Shown here piece after piece: positions 9,173 to 17,249 of a stretch of 64,000 bases of DNA (positions are counted from its first letter, which is position 1; each line of letters begins with the position of its first letter). The position numbers and the translations under genes are program-made. The DNA comes from JADCRZ01 sp037718865. Its GTDB lineage: Bacteria > Bacteroidota > Bacteroidia > Chitinophagales > Chitinophagaceae. The notes under the pieces were generated by a model, which was given only the letters and a program-made list of their open reading frames with translations, was not told where the DNA came from and searched no databases. Location: the NCBI GenBank assembly GCA_037718865.1, contig JBBJMP010000008.1, forward strand, positions 243,108 to 307,107, read 5' to 3'.

Positions 9173-9787
9173 ATGTTTTGGTATAAGGATGAAATTGAGA
9201 GAGTGGAAAAGGAAAGAAATAAGTTGGAGTATGAACCGGGAATGATATTTTACGGCAGCTCTTCAATCAGGTTATGGGACACGCTGTACAAGGATTTCGC
9301 TATGTTCTACCCGATCAATCTGGGATTTGGAGGGTCAACGCTGGAAGCTTGTGTTTGGTTTTTTGAAAGAATAATGCAGCCATTTAAGCCGAATCATATT
9401 GTAGTGTATGCCGGAGATAATGATCTGGGCGACGGAAAAAAACCCGAGCAGGTTTTTTCTTCTTTTCAACAGTTATGTAGTTGTATACATGTTTCGTTCG
9501 GCAATGTTCCTTTTACGTTCATTTCAATAAAACCAAGTATAGCCCGCTGGAAAATAAATCATTCCATCGATTACACTAACCTGTTGATAAAACGGGCTAT
9601 TGACCAAAACGCTTCACAAACGTATTTTGTAAATGTTAATGAAAAGATGATTGATGCAAAAGGTTATCCCGTAAGCAAATTTTACGAACCTGACGGATTA
9701 CATCTAAGTGCAGAAGGTTATTTACTTTGGAAAGATATCCTGTTACCACATCTTTTATCTGTTAACGATGGTCTCTTAAATAGCTAA
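9173..9787 (+). CDS. SGNH/GDSL-family hydrolase
   Basis: This is a 204-residue cytoplasmic esterase-type protein without a signal peptide. Block I is IFYGSSSIRLW with the nucleophile serine in GSSS, block II is the glycine of LGFGGST, block III is the asparagine of YAGDNDL, and block V is PDGLHLS with the catalytic Asp-x-x-His pair. All four SGNH landmarks are present at normal spacing. Members deacylate or de-esterify small molecules or sugars; the substrate is not readable here. It precedes an esterase gene by 14 bp on the same strand, so the two are probably an operon processing related esters. Confidence 0.85.
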   Translation: MFWYKDEIERVEKERNKLEYEPGMIFYGSSSIRLWDTLYKDFAMFYPINLGFGGSTLEACVWFFERIMQPFKPNHIVVYAGDNDLGDGKKPEQVFSSFQQLCSCIHVSFGNVPFTFISIKPSIARWKINHSIDYTNLLIKRAIDQNASQTYFVNVNEKMIDAKGYPVSKFYEPDGLHLSAEGYLLWKDILLPHLLSVNDGLLNS

Positions 9788-9801
9788 CCGATTGATTTCT
9801 G

Positions 9802-10524
9802 ATGGAAAGAGCATACGTAAAATGGTTCAGCCCAGTTCTGCATAAAGAACTCGAACTATTGGTATTTGGCTTTTCGGGAACTCCCGTTCTTTTCTTTCCT
9901 ACACGCACAGCACACTTTTATGATTACGAGAACTGGAGAATCATCCAGGCGATGGACCGTAAAATACAAGAGGGCCAATTACAGGTATTCTGTGTAGACA
10001 GCATAGACATTGAAAGTTTTTATGCTCCTGTTCACCCTGCTGAAAGGATCAGAAGACATTTGCAGTACGAGGAATATATCTTGTCAGAGGTGCTTCCATT
10101 TATCAGGAAGAAAAATAATAATCCTTTAATTGCGGCCGGGTGCAGCCTGGGTGGTTACCATGCCGTAAATATTGCTTTTAAACATCCGGAGCTTTTCAGC
10201 AAAGTAGTCGGCATGAGTGCAAGGTATGACCTCACCTTATCCACGAACTCTTTTGCAGATTTATTTGATGGGTATTTTGACGATAATATCTATTACAACA
10301 TGCCGGGAATGTTTATACCAAACCTCTCCGATGAGCGCATTTTGAAGCGGTTAAGAAAAATGAAAATAATTATAGTGATAGGTAAAGGGGATCCTTTTTT
10401 TGAAAGTAACCTGCAACTAAGCAATGCCCTCGGCACCAAAAATGTCCCACACGATTTCCGTGTTTGGGATGAAGACGCCCACCGTCCGAGATACTGGAGA
10501 CAAATGGTTCAGTTGTATTTGTAG
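9802..10524 (+). CDS. Esterase, alpha/beta-hydrolase (esterase D/putative esterase type)
   Basis: The nucleophile elbow is GCSLGGYHA, followed by the helix HPELFSKVVGMS typical of the esterase-D-like group. A late IIIVIGKGDPF strand probably holds the acid, and DEDAHRPRYW the histidine. The protein has no signal peptide and a normal length of 240 residues. The start codon lies 14 bp after the SGNH hydrolase stop, so the two hydrolases are likely translated from one message. The exact substrate is unknown. Confidence 0.8.
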   Translation: MERAYVKWFSPVLHKELELLVFGFSGTPVLFFPTRTAHFYDYENWRIIQAMDRKIQEGQLQVFCVDSIDIESFYAPVHPAERIRRHLQYEEYILSEVLPFIRKKNNNPLIAAGCSLGGYHAVNIAFKHPELFSKVVGMSARYDLTLSTNSFADLFDGYFDDNIYYNMPGMFIPNLSDERILKRLRKMKIIIVIGKGDPFFESNLQLSNALGTKNVPHDFRVWDEDAHRPRYWRQMVQLYL

Positions 10525-10748
10525 TTGTTTCCATTTTACCAACTGCCATCAGCACTGTTATAACTCAAAAAAATATCATATTTGCTTAGAATCACTAATG
10601 GTTAATCTTGTAAGCTTTTTGAATTAGCTCACTTCTATTGCTTACCTTCACCTACTCACCATCTGATCCAACCATCAAAAATTCATGGTTTCCATCCGCT
10701 GCAACATTCAAGTGAGGTTATATATTTTAATTCATCAACAGCATTATT

Positions 10749-11144
10749 ATGAAACAGAACAATAAAAAGCAATACGCAGGCGTATGGCTCGATAACCAAA
10801 AAGCCATGATCATCTCCGCTACTCCGGAAAATGAAACCGGTGAGTATACAATACAAGACAAAATCAAGGCAATTGGAAATCATAGTGGTGGAAGTGAACA
10901 CGCTATGAACAATGCCAAACAATCCGATACACTTAAATATTTCAAATCCGTATCAAGTCATCTGCTGAATTATGATGAGATATTCATTTTTGGCCCCGGC
11001 AAGTCGCAGGAACAATTCCAAAACCACCTGCAGGAAGACGCACAGTTCAATAACAAGCAGATTACCATTGATAGCGCCGGGCAACTTACGGATCCCCAGA
11101 TAGTAGCCAAGGTTAAGGAATTCTTTAAATCACGCCAATCGTAG
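10749..11144 (+). CDS. Small cytoplasmic protein, eRF1/Pelota-like C-terminal fold suspected
   Basis: This 131-residue protein opens with AGVWLDNQKAMIIS and has YDEIFIFGPGKSQEQFQNHL in its second half. That layout recalls the bacterial eRF1-domain-3-like (L7Ae-fold) proteins described as candidate ribosome-rescue or stress factors. No catalytic or membrane feature is visible. It stands alone and ends about 20 bp before the convergent GH43 gene. A TATATATTTT stretch about 25 bp upstream could serve as its -7 box. The assignment is by eye and tentative; the gene itself looks real from its length, start and codon pattern. Confidence 0.6.
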   Translation: MKQNNKKQYAGVWLDNQKAMIISATPENETGEYTIQDKIKAIGNHSGGSEHAMNNAKQSDTLKYFKSVSSHLLNYDEIFIFGPGKSQEQFQNHLQEDAQFNNKQITIDSAGQLTDPQIVAKVKEFFKSRQS

Positions 11145-11167
11145 TTTCAAGATAGTGGCTGACACTC

Positions 11168-12187
11168 TTATTTAGCTCGTTTTGGGGTCAGGTGTAAAAA
11201 ATGGAAACTTTTTTCATCTATTCTCATTCTATCGACGTTGGAAGTATCCGCGACAAACTTTCCCTTAACTACTGCCGTCAACCGGGGTGAAACGACGCTA
11301 TCCGTATTATGGGTATGAAAAACATAAACCAGGTTACCTGATTTATCTTTCAAAAAATCCCCATGGCCTGTTCCATTAACACCCATGTTCTTCCTGCTTA
11401 TGACAGGATTTTTCTCATACTTTTTCCAGGGTCCAATGGCGTTATCAGACACAGCATAACCAACTGCATAATCAACATTCCTGAAATCATTGGCAGAATA
11501 AAACAGGTAGTATAAGCTTTTGTGCTTTAACACCGTAGGCCCTTCGGAAACGGGCCAACGACTATTAGCCGTATTTTCCCAGGGCTGATCTGTCGCTGCC
11601 AAACATAACTGAACCGTTTGAGGCTTGATATCAGAAAGATCATCATTTAACTCGGCAACAAATAACCTGTTACCTTCCGTCAGGCGGACATGGTACAAAT
11701 ACTTCTTTCCGTTATCATCAAAGAAAACGTAAGGATCTATTTGTTTTCCCTGCCCTGATATAGCCTTGATTTCTTTTTGTTTAAAAGGGCCAAGCGGACT
11801 CCCACTTTCTGCTATGGCAATATTTTCATCCGCTGTATATGCCATATAAAACTTTTTATCCCGGTAAAACACCTGCGGTGCCCAGAATCCTTTGGTACCG
11901 TAAGCATCCCCTTTGGTCAGTGCATAGCCGTCTGTGGCACCAGACGGACCCTTCCATGTTTTCAGGTCAGCTGATGTATAGACGAGAAATCCATTATTGA
12001 CATTTCCACCTGTGCCATATAGATAATAGTTCCCCTGGTGAAACAAAATGGCCGGATCCGCCAACCTGATAATGGTGGTATCAGCATGCTGTCCGGGAAA
12101 AAACGTATATCCTGCCGAACCATCTGTTTTAAAAAAAGGGATAAGCAGGAACACTGCCAGTGCTATATTAACCATACATTGACGCAT
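11168..12187 (-). CDS. Secreted glycoside hydrolase family 43-like enzyme
   Basis: This looks like a five-bladed GH43 glycosidase. The general base is the Asp in IRLADPAIL near the N-terminus, the pKa-modulating Asp is in KQIDPYVFF, and the general acid Glu is in SEGPTVLKHK. GFWAPQVFYRDKKFYMAYTA, between the first two, is a classic blade sequence of the family. A signal peptide (hydrophobic stretch within the first 25 residues) predicts export. GH43 enzymes mostly release arabinose or xylose from plant polysaccharides. No SusC/SusD pair is adjacent, so it is not in a recognisable polysaccharide utilisation locus here. Substrate specificity is not inferable from the motifs. Confidence 0.85.
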   Translation of the reverse strand: MRQCMVNIALAVFLLIPFFKTDGSAGYTFFPGQHADTTIIRLADPAILFHQGNYYLYGTGGNVNNGFLVYTSADLKTWKGPSGATDGYALTKGDAYGTKGFWAPQVFYRDKKFYMAYTADENIAIAESGSPLGPFKQKEIKAISGQGKQIDPYVFFDDNGKKYLYHVRLTEGNRLFVAELNDDLSDIKPQTVQLCLAATDQPWENTANSRWPVSEGPTVLKHKSLYYLFYSANDFRNVDYAVGYAVSDNAIGPWKKYEKNPVISRKNMGVNGTGHGDFLKDKSGNLVYVFHTHNTDSVVSPRLTAVVKGKFVADTSNVDRMRIDEKSFHFLHLTPKRAK

Positions 12188-12243
12188 TATTATTCTTATT
12201 TACCATTTGATCATTCTTATTTACTACATACCTCATACTTGCA

Positions 12244-14394
12244 CTAAGCCGGTCTTTGACTCAACACACCGTCTGGCACCAGGGGTAAAGTGGTCAGACC
12301 TACTCCACTGGCATCGAGGATAGCATTGCGAACTGCAGGGGCCACTCCTATTATCGCTGCTTCTCCCGCCCCGGCAGAAGGCAGGTCTTTACGGTCTAGC
12401 ATAACGATATCAATTTTCGGCATGTCTCCAAAACGGGGAACCCTGTAAGCCGAGAGGCTGGCGTTGAGTATTTTTCCATCCGCAAAATCGATAGCTTCGA
12501 ACAGCGCTCCGCCCAAACCCTGTACGATAGAACCCATGATCTGATTTTCCAGATGCAAGGGATGTACAATGGCACCACATTCAAATGCCTGTGTGATCCT
12601 TACCACCTTAACCGCTTTATCACTGTTTACCGCCACTTCTGCACAGGTAGCCACATAGCCACCTTTTTCATAGCCACAGGAGATTCCGTAGCCTCGTCCT
12701 GCAGGCTTTTTATTGCCATTCCAGCCAAATGCGTTGGCTGCGGCTTCCAATACTGCCTTGAGCCGGAGGTCATCCGTGTTTAGCAGACGAAATTCAAGCT
12801 GATCCATCTTAAGAAGGCGGGCCATGTCTGTGATATGGGCCTCGCGGGCAAACACATTGGCCGTAGATGCAAGGCCTCGGTAAGAACCCTGCTTCAGTGG
12901 AGTGTCGGAAGGATGGTAGGCAATCTGCTGATTGCTGATCCGGTATTGCGTATTCAGGCCGGAGGCCCCTGAATTATAGTTATTAAATTTCCAGGCGGAG
13001 ATAGTACCGTCTTTTTTTATACCGCTGCTTACCTCGATGACTCCGGCAGGCCGGAAGTAAGCCCAGGTGAATTCTTCTTTTCTTGTCCAGACCAGCTTTA
13101 CCGGCTTTTTTGCCTCCTGCGCCAGGCGTGCCGCCTCAATAGCCGCTTCACCGCTATGTTTGCCGCCATAAGCAGAGCCGGTGTCGGGCATAATAACCCT
13201 TACCTTTTCTTTGGAAATGTTGAATACCTCCGACAGCTCTTCCTGAACGCCAAACGGACGTTGCGTCCCTGTCCATACCGTCAGCTTTCCTTCCGCCCAT
13301 TGTGCAAGGGCTGCCCTGGGTTCAAGAGGCACGTGTGCAATGTAATGTATATGATACGTTTTTGTATGTTTGAAATCGGCAAAAGCCTGTCCTTCTTCAA
13401 CATTACCCTTTTCATTGTTTGCATTTCTTCCTCCGCCACCGGTTGTGTTTTTAAGCAGGTAACTAAATATTTCAGAAGTAGAAGGTTGCCGGGTAGTTTC
13501 CCATTTTGCGTGTATTACCTGTAAAGCTTTATCCGCTGTTCTCAGGTCGCGGGCCGCCACCCCTATGAAATCTCCATCCCGCACCACGACCACACCTGTC
13601 ATGGCTTGTGCTTTGGTAAGATCGACGTCAACCAGTTTTGCCTCGTAAGCCGGCGGACGAAGAATTTTTCCGTATAACATTCCGGGCAGTTTCATATCGG
13701 AAACGTATTTGTGTTTACCGGTTATGAAAGAACGTCCGTTAATTTTCGGAACCGTTTTTCCTGCGATTAGCCAATCAGCGGCAGGAGTTACTTTGACCTC
13801 TTCAGCTATGGGCAAAAGTAGTTGCTGTCCTTTGGTCAGATCACCAAAACTTATTTTATTTCTAGTCCGGGGATCAATAATATTGCCCTGATCCGCCTGC
13901 AATAAATCTGGTTTTGTTTTCCAGCTTTTGGCTGCCATTTCTTTGAGCGCCTCACGGGCTGTAGCTGCTGCTTTACGAAGTTGTGTTCCCATCTGGGGCG
14001 TGGAACGGCTTCCGAATGTACCTGCATCATATGGTACGAGGCCGGTATCACCCATGATCATGTTGATGGACTGCAGAGATACATGGAGCTCCTCGGCTAC
14101 AATCTGGGAAAGTGAAGTGCGGATATTCTGGCCGACCTCTACCTTACCCGTGTACACGCTTACCGTGCCATCTTCTCCGATATGGATCCATGCACCAACC
14201 TGGTTTGCCGGAACCGCAGATTGCGGTGCAGGCTCACCGGCAAGCGACAACACATCCTTACATATAAAGGCAACGGCCAGACCGCTACCAACTACCGCAA
14301 AGAACTTACGCCGGTTAAGCCTGAACTTATGCGCTGGTTTCGGCGGTAGCTCATACTGGTCCGGATCAAAAGTATGTTTAGCGTTTTCCATCAT
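12244..14394 (-). CDS. Molybdenum hydroxylase large subunit (xanthine dehydrogenase family, IorB-like)
   Basis: This is a 716-residue molybdopterin-binding subunit. The N-terminus carries NRRKFFAVVGSGLAVAF, a Tat-like twin-arginine signal, so it should be exported folded. Two repeated MoCo domains follow: QVGAWIHIGEDGTVSVYTGKVEVGQ near residue 85 and a GTFGSRSTPQMG loop, then PDTGSAYGGKHSGEAAIEAA and KQGSYRGLASTANVF, and the terminal GAGEAAIIGVAPAVRNAI with the conserved glutamate that acts as base in the family. The layout is that of isoquinoline 1-oxidoreductase beta-type or membrane aldehyde dehydrogenase subunits. Its [2Fe-2S] partner lies 11 bp upstream in the same operon. The oxidised substrate, an aldehyde or N-heterocycle, cannot be fixed. 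Confidence 0.88.
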   Translation of the reverse strand: MMENAKHTFDPDQYELPPKPAHKFRLNRRKFFAVVGSGLAVAFICKDVLSLAGEPAPQSAVPANQVGAWIHIGEDGTVSVYTGKVEVGQNIRTSLSQIVAEELHVSLQSINMIMGDTGLVPYDAGTFGSRSTPQMGTQLRKAAATAREALKEMAAKSWKTKPDLLQADQGNIIDPRTRNKISFGDLTKGQQLLLPIAEEVKVTPAADWLIAGKTVPKINGRSFITGKHKYVSDMKLPGMLYGKILRPPAYEAKLVDVDLTKAQAMTGVVVVRDGDFIGVAARDLRTADKALQVIHAKWETTRQPSTSEIFSYLLKNTTGGGGRNANNEKGNVEEGQAFADFKHTKTYHIHYIAHVPLEPRAALAQWAEGKLTVWTGTQRPFGVQEELSEVFNISKEKVRVIMPDTGSAYGGKHSGEAAIEAARLAQEAKKPVKLVWTRKEEFTWAYFRPAGVIEVSSGIKKDGTISAWKFNNYNSGASGLNTQYRISNQQIAYHPSDTPLKQGSYRGLASTANVFAREAHITDMARLLKMDQLEFRLLNTDDLRLKAVLEAAANAFGWNGNKKPAGRGYGISCGYEKGGYVATCAEVAVNSDKAVKVVRITQAFECGAIVHPLHLENQIMGSIVQGLGGALFEAIDFADGKILNASLSAYRVPRFGDMPKIDIVMLDRKDLPSAGAGEAAIIGVAPAVRNAILDASGVGLTTLPLVPDGVLSQRPA

Positions 14395-14405
14395 GATTTG
14401 ATTTA

Positions 14406-14852
14406 TTATTTAGCGGCCAGTCTGATGGCTTTAACAATGTTTAGATATGTTCCGCAGCGGCAGATGTTCCTGTTCATAGCAGTAATAATTTCGTTTTCTG
14501 AAGGGGTGGAATTGTTCCTGAGCAGGGCCACTGAAGACATGATTATGCCGGATGCGCAATAAGAGCATTGAAAGGGATCCGCTTTCAAAAAAGCTTCCTG
14601 TACCGGATGGAGATTCCCGTTTTTTTCAAGCCCTTCTATCGTAATGATCTCCTTGCCAACTGCGTCAGTTGCCGGAGTTATACATGAAGGTGCCGGTTTG
14701 CCATTGATCAGCACCATGCATGCGCCGCAGGCACCTTCCCCGCAACCGTACTTGCTTCCGGTGAGGTCGAGTTCGTTACGCAAAACGCTTAATAGATCAG
14801 TGCCCGGCTCCGCCGAAACTTCCTGCTTTACGCCGTTTATATTCAAGGTCAT
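14406..14852 (-). CDS. [2Fe-2S] small subunit of the molybdenum hydroxylase
   Basis: This is a 148-residue electron-transfer subunit. The first cluster is bound by the CGEGACGACMV loop in a plant-ferredoxin-like domain, and the second by CSYCASGIIM and CRCGTYLNI, the four-helix domain typical of xanthine dehydrogenase small subunits. The frame stays open for 48 codons further upstream, but those residues show no homology-like pattern and MTLNINGVKQ is the usual N-terminus, so the ATG at 14852 is chosen. It precedes the large subunit by 11 bp. Electrons from substrate oxidation at molybdopterin pass through these clusters to an unknown acceptor. Confidence 0.9.
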   Translation of the reverse strand: MTLNINGVKQEVSAEPGTDLLSVLRNELDLTGSKYGCGEGACGACMVLINGKPAPSCITPATDAVGKEIITIEGLEKNGNLHPVQEAFLKADPFQCSYCASGIIMSSVALLRNNSTPSENEIITAMNRNICRCGTYLNIVKAIRLAAK

Positions 14853-15120
14853 AAATGTCAGATTTTGATCAGGAAGTAAATTTACAAAATAAACGATAAC
14901 CGATTTACCTGTCATTGGCATGCACTTTAAGGCGCTTTGAAAGAACAAGAGCCTGGCTAAATAAAACATGTTCACCTTTTGTTTGTAATCTCTCATGGGT
15001 CCATACGGACTCGGATATAAGATATGCTACGGGCGAAATGAGAGATCCCAGCTCTCTGCACTGTTTAAGGATTGCGGCGGCGACGGCCTTCGACATAACA
15101 AGGGTGACGCAATTGCACAA
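14853..15120. other. Leader of the molybdenum hydroxylase operon, content unclear
   Basis: The stretch has overlapping open frames on both strands (63 codons from a Met near 15096 on -, 87 codons from 14915 on +), and neither resembles a known family. At 14913 the plus strand reads CTGTCATTGGCA, the same 12 bases as at 32099 in the palindromic element, followed by a GGCGCTTTGAAAG-like arm. A degenerate copy of that repeat is therefore possible. It is treated as non-coding, with possible regulatory or repeat content. Confidence 0.25.
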
Positions 15121-15152
15121 AAAAAGTGAACACTTGAATGTGTTCACTTTTT
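15121..15152. terminator. Bidirectional rho-independent terminator
   Basis: AAAAAGTGAACAC and GTGTTCACTTTTT form a perfect 13-bp stem with a TTGAAT loop. A-tract and T-tract at the ends let it act on either strand. It lies 18 bp after the stop of the PRC-barrel gene, whose operon it probably ends. Confidence 0.85.
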
Positions 15153-15169
15153 GTAATCGAAGAAAAGAA

Positions 15170-16048
15170 TTATAGACTGTCTTTAGTCCCTTTATTGGTT
15201 TTATTAACATCTTCAACATCCACTTCCGTCTTGCGGACAGTATCACGGATGGTTTCTTTACGTTCTTCCGTTTCTTTACCCAACGAAATTTCTTCTACTA
15301 CGCGAGCTTCTTTTGTAACTACAGGAACTTCGACGGTTTCGGAAAGCTCGATCACACCCTCCTTAAAATTGTCCAGATCCTGTGAAGTAGCAGGCCGGTT
15401 AACGGCTTCCCTATCTACAGTAACACGCTCTTCCCGAAGACGAACCGTTTCTTCAACGGGCTGTTCAACGATCCTGCTCTGCAAGCGTACACCTCCGGTC
15501 TGAACCGTTTTTTTACCCACTTCCAGGTTCTCTTCTATAACGGGAATAGACATATCGGCTGTAGCTGAACCACGCTTTTGATAAAGATTATCTTCATTGA
15601 AATGATCGTGATCGTAGAAGTCATTATCTCTGCCTGTAACTGCAGCGCCTGCTGCACCAACGCCCAGCCCCCCAAATACATTACGGACACCCGATTCAAC
15701 ATCAGCGGTAAGACTTCCTTTTTTATACTCGGGCAACGAACTTAATTGTGCTGCGGTTACTGTTGGCAAGACAACATCATCATCTTTTTCATGCAGTTGA
15801 GCCAAACCTATCGGTACCAGCACATCACGGGGTTCCACATCTAATACATTGTCTTCAAGGTCTAGAACGAGGTAACGTACTTTTAAAGACTGTGTATCGA
15901 AAATCAATTCATCTACTTCACCGATATCCTGGCCTTGCGCATCTTTTACCGTCCAACCGCGGATATCAGGTTGGCCCGTTGCCACCTCATATTTACTGCC
16001 CTTTAATTCCTGAAGACGATCGTCCCCAGATAAATTTTCGTTTGTCAT
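15170..16048 (-). CDS. PRC-barrel plus DUF2382 (YsnF/AvaK-type) stress protein
   Basis: Residues about 25-115 form a PRC-barrel (DIRGWTVKDAQGQDIGEVDELIFD, then VRYLVLDL and DVLVPIGLAQL). Residues about 165-285 are a DUF2382 domain: IPVIEENLEVGKKTVQTGGV followed by alternating Glu/Val-rich strands such as VEETVRLREERVTVDREAVNR and VPVVTKEARVVEEI. This pairing is typical of YsnF/AvaK-like general stress proteins, which are cytoplasmic. A Gly/Ala-rich linker (GGLGVGAAGAAVTG) joins the domains. It follows the OmpA-family gene by 30 bp and ends at a strong terminator, so the pair is one operon. Molecular function is unknown. Confidence 0.85.
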   Translation of the reverse strand: MTNENLSGDDRLQELKGSKYEVATGQPDIRGWTVKDAQGQDIGEVDELIFDTQSLKVRYLVLDLEDNVLDVEPRDVLVPIGLAQLHEKDDDVVLPTVTAAQLSSLPEYKKGSLTADVESGVRNVFGGLGVGAAGAAVTGRDNDFYDHDHFNEDNLYQKRGSATADMSIPVIEENLEVGKKTVQTGGVRLQSRIVEQPVEETVRLREERVTVDREAVNRPATSQDLDNFKEGVIELSETVEVPVVTKEARVVEEISLGKETEERKETIRDTVRKTEVDVEDVNKTNKGTKDSL

Positions 16049-16078
16049 GATTCAATTTTTTATGGATGATTAATCAAA

Positions 16079-16711
16079 TTATTTAGATTCATTACCTCTG
16101 GCTACGATTTCAACCCTTCTGTTTTGCTTACGGCCACTTTCAGTATTATTTGAAGCGGCAGGTCTTGATTCGCCTACAGGGTGCACTGAGATACGGTCTT
16201 CAGTAATATTGTTATTTTTCATAAGCCAGCCTTTGACCGCTTCAGCACGTTGTTCGGCTAGTTGTTTATTGTAACCCGCACTTCCTTCAGCATCAGTGTA
16301 TCCGTAAACCCTGATATTTCCGTTAGTATAACGTCTAGTCAGTGAAGAGGCAATTTGTTTAAGATTTGCCTCAGCCTGGGGACGTATCGTGCTCTTATCA
16401 GAATCAAAAAGAATATCTTCCCCGAGTGAGTAAATAGCATAACCATTACCTCCCCTGACGTTGATATTTTTGTCTGTAATTTCATCATAAGCGGCTGACG
16501 GGGAATTAAAATCAATATTGTCCCATGTCAAAGGATTCGCTGTCACTTCGTTATTTGCCGTTGATGTTGTGTCTGCGTTGGTGACTATGCTTTCTTTAGG
16601 ATCGTTGCAGGTTCTGAAAAGAAAGAACAAGATAGCAAGCAAAATTATTCCCAGAAGCAACCAAAGCCAGGATGGGAAGCCTTTTTTAGGTTGTACATTA
16701 AGTTCTGCCAT
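16079..16711 (-). CDS. OmpA-family protein, membrane-anchored peptidoglycan binder
   Basis: A single hydrophobic helix at residues 15-33 (WLWLLLGIILLAILFFLF) precedes a flexible linker. A C-terminal OmpA domain follows: DILFDSDKSTIRPQAEANLKQIA, then VYGYTDAEGSAGYNKQLAEQRAEAV, and the closing GRKQNRRVEIV, which holds the residues that bind diaminopimelate. The N-terminal helix suggests an inner-membrane anchor rather than an outer-membrane barrel, so it probably ties the envelope to peptidoglycan from the periplasm. It is first in a two-gene operon with the PRC/DUF2382 protein. Confidence 0.88.
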   Translation of the reverse strand: MAELNVQPKKGFPSWLWLLLGIILLAILFFLFRTCNDPKESIVTNADTTSTANNEVTANPLTWDNIDFNSPSAAYDEITDKNINVRGGNGYAIYSLGEDILFDSDKSTIRPQAEANLKQIASSLTRRYTNGNIRVYGYTDAEGSAGYNKQLAEQRAEAVKGWLMKNNNITEDRISVHPVGESRPAASNNTESGRKQNRRVEIVARGNESK

Positions 16712-16988
16712 AATAGTGGTTAGTTTTTAAATTAATAAAATATTTTATTTGTTACACTGAATGTAAAATCGTGCCAATAGGTTATAAGTACGGCTGAGTG
16801 AACTTATCTGACCACACATTTGCCGGATGAACCGGGGACTTATTTCTACGATTAATAGTCGTAGTTATTCAATACTAAGCCTGGGCAGAAGGGTGGGGTG
16901 TCCTAAGCTGCTGCGAAGCATAGGCAAACACCCCATGTTTTAGTTCGCCGTCTGTCAGTTCGTAGAACTTTGCATTTCAACTGTGTTG
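16712..16988. other. Non-coding stretch with two stem-loops
   Basis: No gene seen. CTACGA and TCGTAG (16846-16864) form a 6-bp stem. A longer imperfect hairpin lies between the GGGGTGT near 16893 and the ACACCCC near 16930, with nested CCTA/TAGG and GCT/AGC pairs. This region leads directly into the palindrome array and may be part of the same repeat or a structured RNA. Confidence 0.4.
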
Positions 16989-16994
16989 ACCTAA

Positions 16995-17148
16995 AGCGTT
17001 TCCCTTGGGGACATTCCAATTTGTCGCTTGGGCACAAAACGTTCCTAAGGAACGCGCGTTTCGGTGAACAACTACGCCACCAGACGTCCCTATGGGGACG
17101 ATTCGTGGGTAGAAAATCAAAGGTTAGTAAAGCGTTTCATAGGAACGC
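16995..17148. repeat. Array of four short palindromes at about 45-bp spacing
   Basis: Four imperfect palindromes of the form CGTnnC-TAn-GnnACG begin at 16996 (CGTTTCCCTTGGGGAC), 17040 (CGTTCCTAAGGAACG), 17085 (CGTCCCTATGGGGACG) and 17132 (GCGTTTCATAGGAACGC). Spacing is 44, 45 and 47 bp, with unrelated ~30-bp sequences between. Units are too short and too divergent for CRISPR repeats. Arms differ in sequence but keep pairing, which suggests selection on structure. Confidence 0.6.
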
Positions 17149-17249
17149 CTGGTGAAAAACTCGACAGTTTGGTAGCACCCTTTCCCGTTGTGTCTGCCCA
17201 CATTCGTGTGGTTTTGCCAGTGTTAGAAATGGCGTCGTTAAGTCACTAT

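Noticed and set aside
8983..9186. 67-codon ORF upstream of the SGNH hydrolase
   Set aside because: No recognisable pattern; it overlaps the hydrolase start and a good -7 box.
13928..14401. 157-codon plus-strand ORF
   Set aside because: Antisense shadow of the molybdenum hydroxylase gene, which has clear catalytic motifs.
14915..15175. 87-codon plus-strand ORF
   Set aside because: It runs through the terminator hairpin into the PRC-barrel gene and resembles no family; a competing frame exists on the other strand.
16970..17155. Possible CRISPR array
   Set aside because: The four units are short, palindromic and differ in sequence; intervals are regular but no cas genes lie nearby.
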